Shown piece after piece: positions 1 through 5,575 of a DNA stretch of 10,263 bases; position 1 is the stretch's first letter, and the number at the start of each line of letters is the position of its first letter. A model generated the notes under the pieces. It was given only the letters and a program-made list of their open reading frames with translations, had not been told where the DNA came from and did no database searches. This DNA is from Holophagae bacterium (lineage in GTDB: Bacteria; Acidobacteriota; Thermoanaerobaculia; Thermoanaerobaculales; Sulfomarinibacteraceae): contig JAUWTC010000049.1 in the NCBI GenBank assembly GCA_030609785.1, forward strand, positions 1 through 10,263. The letters are read 5' to 3'. The position numbers and the translations under genes were made by a program.

Positions 1-1009
1 CCATCACAAGGCCCATCAGGAGCGAACCGACGATGCCTCCGCGGGCGCCCGCCGCCTTGTGGGCCCAGTCCGGGGTCTTGAACTCCCACAAGCCGAACAT
101 CGAGGCGGCCAGACCCAGGAGAACCAATACGATGGACCCAACGACCCACGGACTCTGCAGGGCAGAGCCGAAGAGTTGTCCGGTCAGGGCGGCCACGACC
201 CCCAGGACCGAATAGGTGACGGCAATGCCCATCACATAGGCAAATGCCATCCAGAACGTGCCTCCGCTCCGATTCTTGGCCTGTTGGGCGAAGAAGCCGA
301 CGGTGATGGGAATCAGGGGAAAAACACAGGGCGTCAGGTTGAGCGCCAGACCCGCCAGGAACACACCAATCAGAAACAGCAGCAGGGAACGGTCGGCCAG
401 ATCACCGGAAGCATCGGCGCTCCCGTCTCCGCTGATCACCGAATCGGCAACATCGGTTGTTTCCTCTGTTGCAAAGAGTTCCTGATTGATTGCCTGGGCA
501 GAAACACCGGCGGCGGCAATCTCGGTATCGAATTCGGCCTTGACGGCCAGCGGGGGCAGGCACTGGCTGTTGTTGCACGCCTGGGCGGTGACGCTGACTG
601 CCAACGAAACCGCACCGACGGCATCAGCCGGCACCGAGATCGTGCCCACCAGCACGACCTTCTCCTCCCACACGCTCAGCGGCGTATCAGAGAAATCAAA
701 GGTGATTTCCTCACCCTGGGGAAAGTCCTGTACTACCTCGGGCCATCCTTCGGGCAACTGCCACTCGAGGGAGGTCGGCACCATGAACTCGTCCCCGGGA
801 TCGTCGGTGTTGATGTGCCACCCCTCGTCGATGTCGACGACGACTGCCAGACGAAGAGTGCCTCCCACAACGATCGGTGCTTGATCAGCCTGGAGGGCGA
901 CACCAAAGACCGGCTCCGGCCGGAACCCCTGGGCGCCGGCGGTCGATGCAATCGCCACGGCCACAATCACGACAAGGGTGCGGACGACGTTGTTTCTCAC
1001 CTGGTTCAT
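1..1009 (-). CDS. dsbD: Thiol:disulfide interchange protein DsbD, C-terminus cut off by window edge
   Basis: Membrane reductant conduit: the family passes electrons from cytosolic thioredoxin through a membrane domain to periplasmic thiol proteins. Reading from the ATG at 1009 gives 336 codons still open at the window edge. Residues 1-26 form a signal peptide (basic start, hydrophobic core, ending AGA). Residues about 30-165 form the DsbD N-terminal periplasmic domain, with GWHIN at 63-67 and a cysteine pair C145/C150 in QACNNSQCLPP. After a low-complexity linker the membrane domain begins near 208, with the hallmark NLTPCVFPLIPIT (C228) and at least three hydrophobic segments. The second membrane cysteine and any C-terminal thioredoxin domain would lie beyond the window. 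A GAGGAG ribosome site at 1018-1023, 8 nt before the ATG, supports this start. It follows trmD by 25 bp, so it is probably cotranscribed. The DsbD family assignment is firm; whether it is a full three-domain DsbD cannot be seen. Confidence 0.93.
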   Translation of the reverse strand, partial: MNQVRNNVVRTLVVIVAVAIASTAGAQGFRPEPVFGVALQADQAPIVVGGTLRLAVVVDIDEGWHINTDDPGDEFMVPTSLEWQLPEGWPEVVQDFPQGEEITFDFSDTPLSVWEEKVVLVGTISVPADAVGAVSLAVSVTAQACNNSQCLPPLAVKAEFDTEIAAAGVSAQAINQELFATEETTDVADSVISGDGSADASGDLADRSLLLFLIGVFLAGLALNLTPCVFPLIPITVGFFAQQAKNRSGGTFWMAFAYVMGIAVTYSVLGVVAALTGQLFGSALQSPWVVGSIVLVLLGLAASMFGLWEFKTPDWAHKAAGARGGIVGSLLMGLVM

Positions 1010-1034
1010 TCTCGTTTCTCCTCGCATTTGCAGA

Positions 1035-1790
1035 TCAATCCAGGCTTTCCGCCAGATCGGGAGCGTACCTCCGGATCAGTCTGCGGATCTCGTCCGGATA
1101 GGTCTCCCAGTACTTCTTGATCAGATCGGGCCGTCTGGTTACGGTCGTCTCGACCGACCGCTCAAGACGCCAGCGCCTGATCTTGGCGTGGTTGCCAGAT
1201 CGCAGAACTTCCGGCACCGTACGCCCCTCGACTTCGGCGGGCCGGGTGTAGCAGGGATAGTCCAACAGTTGGTTGGAAAAGGAATCCTCGACCACCGACT
1301 GCGGATCGCCGACGACACCCGGAACCAGGCGTGAGACCGCCTCGATCACCGCCATGGCCGGCACTTCGCCGCCTCCCAAAATGAAATCACCCAGGGAAAG
1401 TTCCACCGGTTGCAGAATCTCCGACACCCTTTCGTCGAAGCCCTCGTATCGCCCGCACAACATTAATATCCGGCCGCTCTGCCTGAGCTCCTCGGCAAAG
1501 ACCTGGTCGAACGGCCGCCCTCGAGGTGACAGCACAATCGTCACCGGAGGTATGTCGTCGGACGATTTGATCTCGTGGACGGCCTCCAGCACCGGCGGCG
1601 CCTGGAGGACCATCCCGGCCCCGCCACCGTAAGGCTCGTCGTCCACCTGTCCCCACCGGTTCCCACTCCAGCGTCTGAGATCGTGAACCTCGATCGTTAC
1701 CAGGCCCTGCTCGACGCCACGGCCCAGGACGCCCACCCTGCGGAAAGTCTCGAAGAGGTCGGGGAAGAGTGTCAGGATGTCGAATCTCAT
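1035..1790 (-). CDS. trmD: tRNA (guanine-N1-)-methyltransferase TrmD
   Basis: SAM-dependent enzyme that methylates G37 of tRNAs next to the anticodon, preventing +1 frameshifts. It has 251 residues, a normal length. Visible signatures: MRFDILTLFPDLF at the N-terminus, VDDEPYGGGAGMV at 49-61, the SAM-binding trefoil-knot segments LCGRYEGFDERV (111-122) and SLGDFILGGGE (132-142), R154, the catalytic aspartate D169 in VEDSF, YTRP (181-184) and SGNHAKI (198-204). The ATG at 1790 is the only plausible start: it lies 24 bp after the rimM stop, in the same frame and with only eight sense codons between. No strong Shine-Dalgarno is visible, so translational coupling to rimM is likely. dsbD follows in the operon rather than rplS. 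Confidence 0.97.
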   Translation of the reverse strand: MRFDILTLFPDLFETFRRVGVLGRGVEQGLVTIEVHDLRRWSGNRWGQVDDEPYGGGAGMVLQAPPVLEAVHEIKSSDDIPPVTIVLSPRGRPFDQVFAEELRQSGRILMLCGRYEGFDERVSEILQPVELSLGDFILGGGEVPAMAVIEAVSRLVPGVVGDPQSVVEDSFSNQLLDYPCYTRPAEVEGRTVPEVLRSGNHAKIRRWRLERSVETTVTRRPDLIKKYWETYPDEIRRLIRRYAPDLAESLD

Positions 1791-1814
1791 CGGTGGATCA
1801 AAGCCCGGCGTGGA

Positions 1815-2369
1815 TCACGCCATCTCGGCATCGTCGTCGAGCAAACCACGAGGGGGGTCGAAGGTGACCACACCGCTATCAAGGTCGACCTTCCGCACGA
1901 TCTCCGGCACCCAGGGCACCAGAAACTCCCGGGTGCCGCGCCGGACAATCGCACGAATTTGACCGGGATCGAGGTCAAGCCCCGTGATCGTCCCCAGGAC
2001 CTCACCGTCCGGCGATCGGCACTCCAGACCAACCAGGTGATGCTCGTAGTAATAGCCCTCGGGCAGTTGATCCAGGCTCTGTTCGGGCAGGAAAATGTAG
2101 AGCCCGCGCCAGGATTCGACTTCATCCCGACTGCGGATTCCGACCCAGTCGATCAACCACCGCCCACGGTGATACCGCACGGCGTGGACTCCGATCGTCC
2201 GCTCGGGACCTTCAGAAGGACCCAGCCCGACCTCGAGCCCGGCGACCATTCGCTCCGGGAAGTCGGAGATGATCTCGACCAGAACACCGCCGTGCACACC
2301 GTGGGGTTTGCCCACTCGGCCGACGATCAACCACTGGGGCGTGGCCGTGGAATTTTCGGACGAAACCAC
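1815..2369 (-). CDS. rimM: Ribosome maturation factor RimM
   Basis: Assembly factor that binds ribosomal protein S19 and the 30S head and helps process 16S rRNA. The 184 residues cover both family domains: an N-terminal beta-barrel (about 13-98) opening with LIVGRVGKPHGVHGGVLV, and a C-terminal PRC-barrel (about 103-175) with PEGYYYEHHLVGL and FLVPWVPEIVRKVDLDSGVVTFDPPRGLL. The start is a GTG that shares its first base with the khpA TAG stop (TAGTG). That overlap, and the lack of a clear ribosome site, point to termination-reinitiation coupling. The short N-terminal tail before the barrel (residues 1-12) is not conserved family sequence, so a slightly later start cannot be excluded. Confidence 0.95.
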   Translation of the reverse strand: MVSSENSTATPQWLIVGRVGKPHGVHGGVLVEIISDFPERMVAGLEVGLGPSEGPERTIGVHAVRYHRGRWLIDWVGIRSRDEVESWRGLYIFLPEQSLDQLPEGYYYEHHLVGLECRSPDGEVLGTITGLDLDPGQIRAIVRRGTREFLVPWVPEIVRKVDLDSGVVTFDPPRGLLDDDAEMA

Positions 2370-2608
2370 TACTCGAGGATTTCGAGTACGAACCGCTTGT
2401 GGACCTTCATGCCGGCGGCCGACAGCAGGGTTCTCAGGGCCCGGGCCGTTCGGCCCTGACGACCGATCACCTTGCCCAGGTCTTCCTCTCGTACCCGCAA
2501 CTCCAATACGGTGGTTTGTTCGCCCTCGACTTCGGTGACATTAACCTCATCCGGGTTGTCGACAAGGGCCTTCGCTATCTCGACCAGCAGGTCTTTCATC
2601 GCGCTCAC
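2369..2608 (-). CDS. khpA: KH-domain RNA-binding protein KhpA (YlqC family)
   Basis: Small single-domain KH protein. In other bacteria it pairs with KhpB/EloR and binds many RNAs, affecting cell envelope growth and sRNA function. It has 79 residues, the usual size. The KH signature [18 protein letters not shown] (45-62) contains the GxxG loop that grips RNA (GRQG). A start choice is needed: an ATG lies at 2599, but AAAAGGAG (2615-2622) is 6 nt before the GTG at 2608 and 15 nt before that ATG, so the GTG start (MSAMKD) is preferred. Position between rpsP and rimM is the classic khpA neighbourhood. It lies 51 bp after rpsP and overlaps rimM by one base. Confidence 0.95.
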   Translation of the reverse strand: MSAMKDLLVEIAKALVDNPDEVNVTEVEGEQTTVLELRVREEDLGKVIGRQGRTARALRTLLSAAGMKVHKRFVLEILE

Positions 2609-2633
2609 GGGTGACTCCTTTTGCAGCGATTAC

Positions 2634-2652
2634 GGCGCCAAGGCTCGGCGCC
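2634..2652 (-). other. Hairpin in rpsP-khpA gap
   Basis: Two GGCGCC hexamers at 2634-2639 and 2647-2652 are each self-complementary and pair across a 7-nt loop between the rpsP stop and the khpA ribosome site. No T-run follows on the minus strand, so this is not a typical intrinsic terminator. An RNA-processing or attenuation role is possible but unproven. Confidence 0.4.
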
Positions 2653-2659
2653 ATTCTTC

Positions 2660-2920
2660 TCAAGAATCGGCAGGCGCCTCAGCCTGGCGGCGCGCCTTGC
2701 GAATCAGGGAATCAACAGTCTGGGACACTCCGGCGCCTTTGGCTTTCCACTGATCGACCTTCTCGAGGTCGATGCGGATCTCGGGCGGCTCGACGTTTGG
2801 ATTGTAAATTCCGACCTGGTCCAAATAATCGGCCGTCGGAGTCTTTCGCGAATCCGACACGACGACCCGGTACATCGGGTGTTTCTTGGCGCCACCGCGG
2901 CGCAATCTGATCATCAACAT
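2660..2920 (-). CDS. rpsP: 30S ribosomal protein S16
   Basis: Small-subunit protein needed for assembly of the 16S rRNA 5' domain. Its 86 residues match the family. The N-terminus MLMIRLRRGGAKKHPMYRVVVSDSR is the S16 signature, followed by DYLDQVGIYNP and a C-terminal helix SLIRKARRQ. Two ATGs are possible (2920 and 2914). AAGGAGG at 2927-2933 stands 6 nt from the first, and S16 proteins usually have two residues before the conserved IRL segment as here, so 2920 is chosen. It lies 80 bp after ffh and 51 bp before khpA in the same operon. Confidence 0.97.
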   Translation of the reverse strand: MLMIRLRRGGAKKHPMYRVVVSDSRKTPTADYLDQVGIYNPNVEPPEIRIDLEKVDQWKAKGAGVSQTVDSLIRKARRQAEAPADS

Positions 2921-2956
2921 CTGTAGCCTCCTTGCACGGCCCCGGGGGCCGGCTCA

Positions 2957-2993
2957 CAATACCGTATTGGGAGGGTCAGGCAGGCCCACCCTC
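2957..2993 (-). other. Two small dyads in the ffh-rpsP gap
   Basis: The 80-bp gap holds CAATAC-C-GTATTG (2957-2969, a 6-bp dyad about one base) and GAGGGT/ACCCTC (2971-2976 and 2988-2993, 11-nt loop). As RNA from ffh the second could fold soon after the ffh stop. No T-tract follows it, so readthrough into rpsP is expected. It may be a processing or pausing site. Confidence 0.35.
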
Positions 2994-3000
2994 AAAATAT

Positions 3001-4335
3001 TCAACCGATTCCCAACTGTCGCTTCAGCTGCCTGGGATCGGCTTTCCCCAGGCGCTTCATCAGCTTACGCATCTGTCCGTATTGCCGCAAGAGGCGGTTA
3101 ATTTCTTCGACCGACGTCCCCGACCCTTTGGCGATGCGTCGTTTCCGATGTCCGTTCAAGATCTGGGGGTGGCGACGCTCCTTGGGCGTCATCGAGTCTA
3201 TGCACGCCTCCATCCGCTTCAACTGGCGTTCCTGCACTTCGGTGGCGCCACCCTCAGGCATCATCTTGTTCATTCCGGGCATCATCTCCATCACCTGCTT
3301 CAAGGGCCCCATCTTCTTGAGGCTCCCCAACTGGTCACGGAGGTCTTCGAGGTCAAAGCGGTTCTTCCGCATCTTGGCCTCGAGTCTCTTTGCCTTGCGC
3401 TCGTCAACGACATCCTGGGCTTTTTCGACCAGGGTCAAGACATCGCCCATGCCCAGGATTCGGCCCGCCATCCGCTCGGGATGGAAGACCTCGATGTCCT
3501 CGAGCCTCTCACCGATGCCCGCGAAGAGGATCGGCCGCCCAACGACCTCGGACACCGACAGGGCCGCGCCACCGCGGGCGTCACCGTCCAACTTGGTCAG
3601 GAAAACACCAGTGATGTCCAACTTTTCGTGGTAGGCCCGCGCCGATCGGACCGCGTCCTGACCGGTCATCGCATCAGCAACGAAGAGAATCTGCTTGGGC
3701 TTGAGGATCTCCTTGAGTCTGAGAAGCTGTGCCATCAACTCGTCGTCGATATGCAGACGGCCGGCTGTGTCGAAGACCAGGACCTGGTATCCCTTGATCA
3801 TCGCCTCCCGCAGGGCCTTGCGGGCAATCTCCTCGGGGTCGTCCATGTCGCGGGTATCAACCGTGGGGATGCCCGCCTTCTCACCAAGGATCAACAGCTG
3901 TTCACGGGCCGCGGGCCGCGAGGTGTCCGCGGGAACCAACAGTGGGAAGAGGCCCTTCTTCTCCTTGATCCAGAGGGCCATCTTGGCGGCGTTGGTCGTC
4001 TTACCGGAACCCTGGAGACCGACCATCATCACAACGGCCGGCCGGCCTTTGAAATCCGCCTCGACCGTTTCGCCGCCCAGGAGCCGGACCAACTCCTCGT
4101 GGACGATCCTGGTCACCATTTGGGCCGGACTCACCGAGGTCAGGACCTCCTTGCCGACAGCCCGTTCCCGAACCCTTTCGACAAACCGCCCAACGACTTC
4201 GACATTGACATCCGCACCCAGAAGGGCGGTACGAATCTCCTTCAACGCCGTGTCGATGTGATACTCGGTCAGGTGCCCTTCACCTCGAAGGGTCTTAGTC
4301 ACACGCGCAAGCCGCTCCTGCAGGCTCTCCAACAT
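3001..4335 (-). CDS. ffh: Signal recognition particle protein Ffh (SRP54)
   Basis: GTPase of the signal recognition particle: binds 4.5S RNA and signal sequences and delivers ribosomes to FtsY at the membrane. It has 444 residues, the normal bacterial length. The N domain (1-90) opens MLESLQERLARVTKTLRGEGHLTE. The G domain has the P-loop GLQGSGKTT (106-114), DTSRPAAREQL (137-147, the usual DTYRPAA with Tyr replaced by Ser), DTAGRL (189-194) and TKLDGDARGG (247-256). The methionine-rich M domain (about 300-444) has MEMMPGMNKMMPEGG in the fingerloop area and the RNA-binding helix SGTSVEEINRLLRQYGQMRKLMKRL. The start fits the family N-terminus. There is no ribosome site upstream; instead a promoter ends 9 nt before the ATG (see promoter entry), so the message may be leaderless. 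It is the first gene of the minus-strand operon. Confidence 0.98.
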   Translation of the reverse strand: MLESLQERLARVTKTLRGEGHLTEYHIDTALKEIRTALLGADVNVEVVGRFVERVRERAVGKEVLTSVSPAQMVTRIVHEELVRLLGGETVEADFKGRPAVVMMVGLQGSGKTTNAAKMALWIKEKKGLFPLLVPADTSRPAAREQLLILGEKAGIPTVDTRDMDDPEEIARKALREAMIKGYQVLVFDTAGRLHIDDELMAQLLRLKEILKPKQILFVADAMTGQDAVRSARAYHEKLDITGVFLTKLDGDARGGAALSVSEVVGRPILFAGIGERLEDIEVFHPERMAGRILGMGDVLTLVEKAQDVVDERKAKRLEAKMRKNRFDLEDLRDQLGSLKKMGPLKQVMEMMPGMNKMMPEGGATEVQERQLKRMEACIDSMTPKERRHPQILNGHRKRRIAKGSGTSVEEINRLLRQYGQMRKLMKRLGKADPRQLKRQLGIG

Positions 4336-4344
4336 AAGACGGTG

Positions 4345-4373
4345 AGTCTAGGGAAAGGTGCGTTGCAGGTCAA
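4345..4373 (-). promoter_or_regulatory. Sigma70-type promoter for ffh operon
   Basis: On the minus strand TTGACC (4368-4373) matches the -35 consensus at five of six bases. After exactly 17 bp comes TAGACT (4345-4350), a -10 box with four of six bases including the key first T, second A and last T. Only nine bases separate it from the ffh ATG. A start site at the usual 6-8 bases past the -10 box would give a leader of about one to three bases, consistent with the missing Shine-Dalgarno. Confidence 0.6.
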
Positions 4374-4434
4374 GCATGGGATAGTGGGCAGTATTGGCCC
4401 CTGGAGTTAAATCGATAGTCTGAGATTGTCATCC

Positions 4435-4479
4435 CACCCACTCTCCCAACTGATGCGCTTTGCGCATCTATGATGGGTG
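4435..4479. repeat. Nested stem-loop around GATGCGC triloop hairpin, copy A
   Basis: GATGCGC-TTT-GCGCATC (4452-4468) is a perfect 7-bp stem with a three-base loop. It sits inside an outer 6-bp dyad CACCCA (4435-4440) / TGGGTG (4474-4479). The inner stem recurs exactly at 4518-4534. It lies in the gene-free divergent spacer upstream of ffh. Confidence 0.65.
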
Positions 4480-4517
4480 TCATGGTGGTAGCAGCAGCTG
4501 ATTCGAAAACCCCCAGG

Positions 4518-4534
4518 GATGCGCACAGCGCATC
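4518..4534. repeat. GATGCGC triloop hairpin, copy B
   Basis: GATGCGC-ACA-GCGCATC is the same 7-bp stem as at 4452-4468 with a different three-base loop, 66 bp away. Identical arms with a variable loop suggest a small extragenic palindrome family or a repeated protein-binding dyad. No coding sequence overlaps it. Confidence 0.65.
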
Positions 4535-4537
4535 AAA

Positions 4538-4621
4538 CGCCAGGAGAGCGAGCGAATTGGCCCACAACCCCTCCGATTCAACGACCGCTCTGAATGGCCA
4601 ATACGGTCGCTCCTCCTGGCG
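4538..4621. repeat. Long imperfect inverted repeat in divergent spacer
   Basis: The left arm 4538-4562 (starts CGCCAGGAG, ends GGCC) and right arm 4596-4621 (starts GGCC, ends CTCCTGGCG) are complementary over about 25 bases with two mismatches and one extra base, around a 33-nt loop. In RNA this would be a strong stem-loop. It ends 18 bp before the -10-like box of the downstream gene. Together with the two hairpins before it, most of 4435-4621 is self-complementary. It could be a small RNA, a bidirectional transcription barrier or a miniature mobile element; no gene is seen in 4336-4665. Confidence 0.6.
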
Positions 4622-4639
4622 GACCGCCGGTCATGCCGG

Positions 4640-4645
4640 TATACT
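4640..4645 (+). promoter_or_regulatory. Possible -10 box of the exported-protein gene
   Basis: TATACT differs from the -10 consensus at one base. It would start transcription near 4652, just before the AAGGAG ribosome site at 4654-4659. No good -35 hexamer is visible (CTGGCG at 18-bp spacing is weak), so the call is tentative. Confidence 0.35.
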
Positions 4646-4665
4646 TTACGATCAAGGAGACGATC

Positions 4666-5421
4666 ATGAAGCTTTTCATTTCGGTATTGTGTGTGGTTAC
4701 GGCCCTTGTGGTGGCGGTCGGCGCCACCAGCGGCGGTTATATCGTCATCCTGAAGAATGGAGAACGCATCCGCTGCAATGAGCCACTCGCGGTCGACGGG
4801 CATCTGGCGATCATCACGCTGGTCACTGGTCAGGTGACCTCCTACCCGCTCGACCAGGTCGACCTTGTGGCCACCGAGCGCTACAACAAGCTGGGTCTGG
4901 GCGACGCGCTAATGATCGACGAACTGGAACGGACCGAAAAGATCCGACCGACGCCGACTCCACGACGAACTCTGGGCAACTACGCCACGCTCTCGGGAAT
5001 GGGAGACCAGATCGAACTGGCCTCCGACACTCCCCCGACGCCTACGCCAACGCCGGGGATCAAGCTCCAGCTGGACCCCTATAAGGACCCCAAGGTCACC
5101 GCGGCCTTGATCGAAATCCTCGACAAAAAGAACCTTTATCTCTACCGCACCAGTTCGGGCTCCCGCCCGGATTATTTCTTCATCCAGGCTGTGACCGACA
5201 CCCAGCGCGAGGTGTTCCACACCCTGAAAACCGTCGCCGAGGCCTTCGACATGATCGTGACCCGGCGTCCCGATCTGGCGCCCAGCGCCATCGAATTGCG
5301 CATGGTCGAGACCTCCGGCCGGACGGCCGGCACCTTCAGGCTCACCGCGGGGGATGCTGCGGAGCTGGCCGGCGGCACGACCCCTCCCGAGAAATTCTAC
5401 GTCGAAAACGTCATCTTTTGA
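4666..5421 (+). CDS. Exported protein of unknown function with PT-rich linkers
   Basis: I do not recognise a named family. The start is set at the ATG at 4666, which has AAGGAG (4654-4659) 6 nt upstream and gives a signal peptide at once (MKLFISVLCVVTALVVAVGA, likely cut near residue 20). An upstream in-frame ATG at 4594 would add 24 residues and bury that signal. The mature 230 residues show a beta-rich N-terminal module (24-70, GYIVILKNGERIRC ... GHLAIITLVTGQVTSYPLDQVDLVAT) of the 'render or set a keyed value' look seen in small secreted proteins of environmental bacteria. Two proline-threonine linkers follow (95-99 and 123-130), then a C-terminal alpha/beta part (about 132-251). There is no lipobox and no second membrane segment, so it is probably periplasmic or secreted. 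It is divergent from ffh. Confidence 0.85.
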   Translation: MKLFISVLCVVTALVVAVGATSGGYIVILKNGERIRCNEPLAVDGHLAIITLVTGQVTSYPLDQVDLVATERYNKLGLGDALMIDELERTEKIRPTPTPRRTLGNYATLSGMGDQIELASDTPPTPTPTPGIKLQLDPYKDPKVTAALIEILDKKNLYLYRTSSGSRPDYFFIQAVTDTQREVFHTLKTVAEAFDMIVTRRPDLAPSAIELRMVETSGRTAGTFRLTAGDAAELAGGTTPPEKFYVENVIF

Positions 5422-5457
5422 AGGCTGGAAGGCTGGGAAGCAAGGACGCTAGGACGC
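5420..5457 (+). repeat. Degenerate short tandem repeat after the exported-protein gene
   Basis: GAAGGCTG occurs twice in tandem (5420-5427, 5428-5435), overlapping the TGA stop, and is followed by decayed relatives (GGAAGC, AAGGACGCT, AGGACGC). It directly precedes the three-hairpin element. Confidence 0.6.
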
Positions 5458-5469
5458 AAACGGGAGCGC

Positions 5470-5555
5470 GGGTAGGAACCGGCACCAGGCCGGAGGCCTG
5501 CCGCGGCGAGGCCGTGGGGGCTCCAAAGGAGTCCTGTGCGGGCGTCAAACCCGCA
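5470..5555 (+). repeat. Three-hairpin intergenic element, copy 1
   Basis: Starts with GGGTAGGAACCGGCAC (5470-5485), identical to 10134-10149. Then come hairpins placed almost end to end: CAGGCC-GGA-GGCCTG (5486-5500), CCGCGGC-GAG-GCCGTGG (5501-5517, one G-U pair) and GGCTCC-AAA-GGAGTCC (5519-5534, one bulge). GTGCGGGC (5536-5543) is shared with the other copy. A fourth dyad, TGCGGG/CCCGCA (5537-5542 and 5550-5555), is particular to this copy. The distance from the first shared block to the last is 66 bp, against 65 bp in copy 2. It ends 20 bp before the oxidoreductase ATG, so it lies in that gene's leader if transcription starts upstream. The GTAG at its foot resembles that of REP sequences. 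Confidence 0.75.
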
Positions 5556-5575
5556 TCGTGGGGGGGCTGTAGCTC

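Noticed and set aside
59..1120. Long plus-strand ORF opposite dsbD
   Set aside because: It is a shadow of the dsbD coding strand; the minus-strand reading gives a continuous DsbD with signal peptide, CxxxxC pair and NLTPCVFP motif.
1273..1632. Short ORFs opposite trmD, rimM and khpA
   Set aside because: They are antisense shadows without ribosome sites or recognisable protein features.
2971..2993. Intrinsic terminator after ffh
   Set aside because: The stem is short, the loop is 11 nt and no T-run follows on the transcribed strand, and rpsP continues the operon.
2932..4410. 492-codon plus-strand ORF opposite ffh
   Set aside because: Antisense shadow of ffh in GC-rich DNA; its protein has no recognisable domain, whereas the minus strand encodes a complete Ffh.
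4374..4560. Possible 4.5S SRP RNA or tRNA in the spacer next to ffh (GATTCGAAAAC looks like a T-loop)
   Set aside because: No SRP RNA apical GGAA-type loop with its asymmetric internal loop is present on either strand, and the T-loop-like bases have no matching T-stem, anticodon arm or acceptor stem.
4594..4665. Upstream ATG extension of the exported protein
   Set aside because: The extension would place 24 residues before a good signal peptide and lacks a ribosome site; AAGGAG supports 4666.
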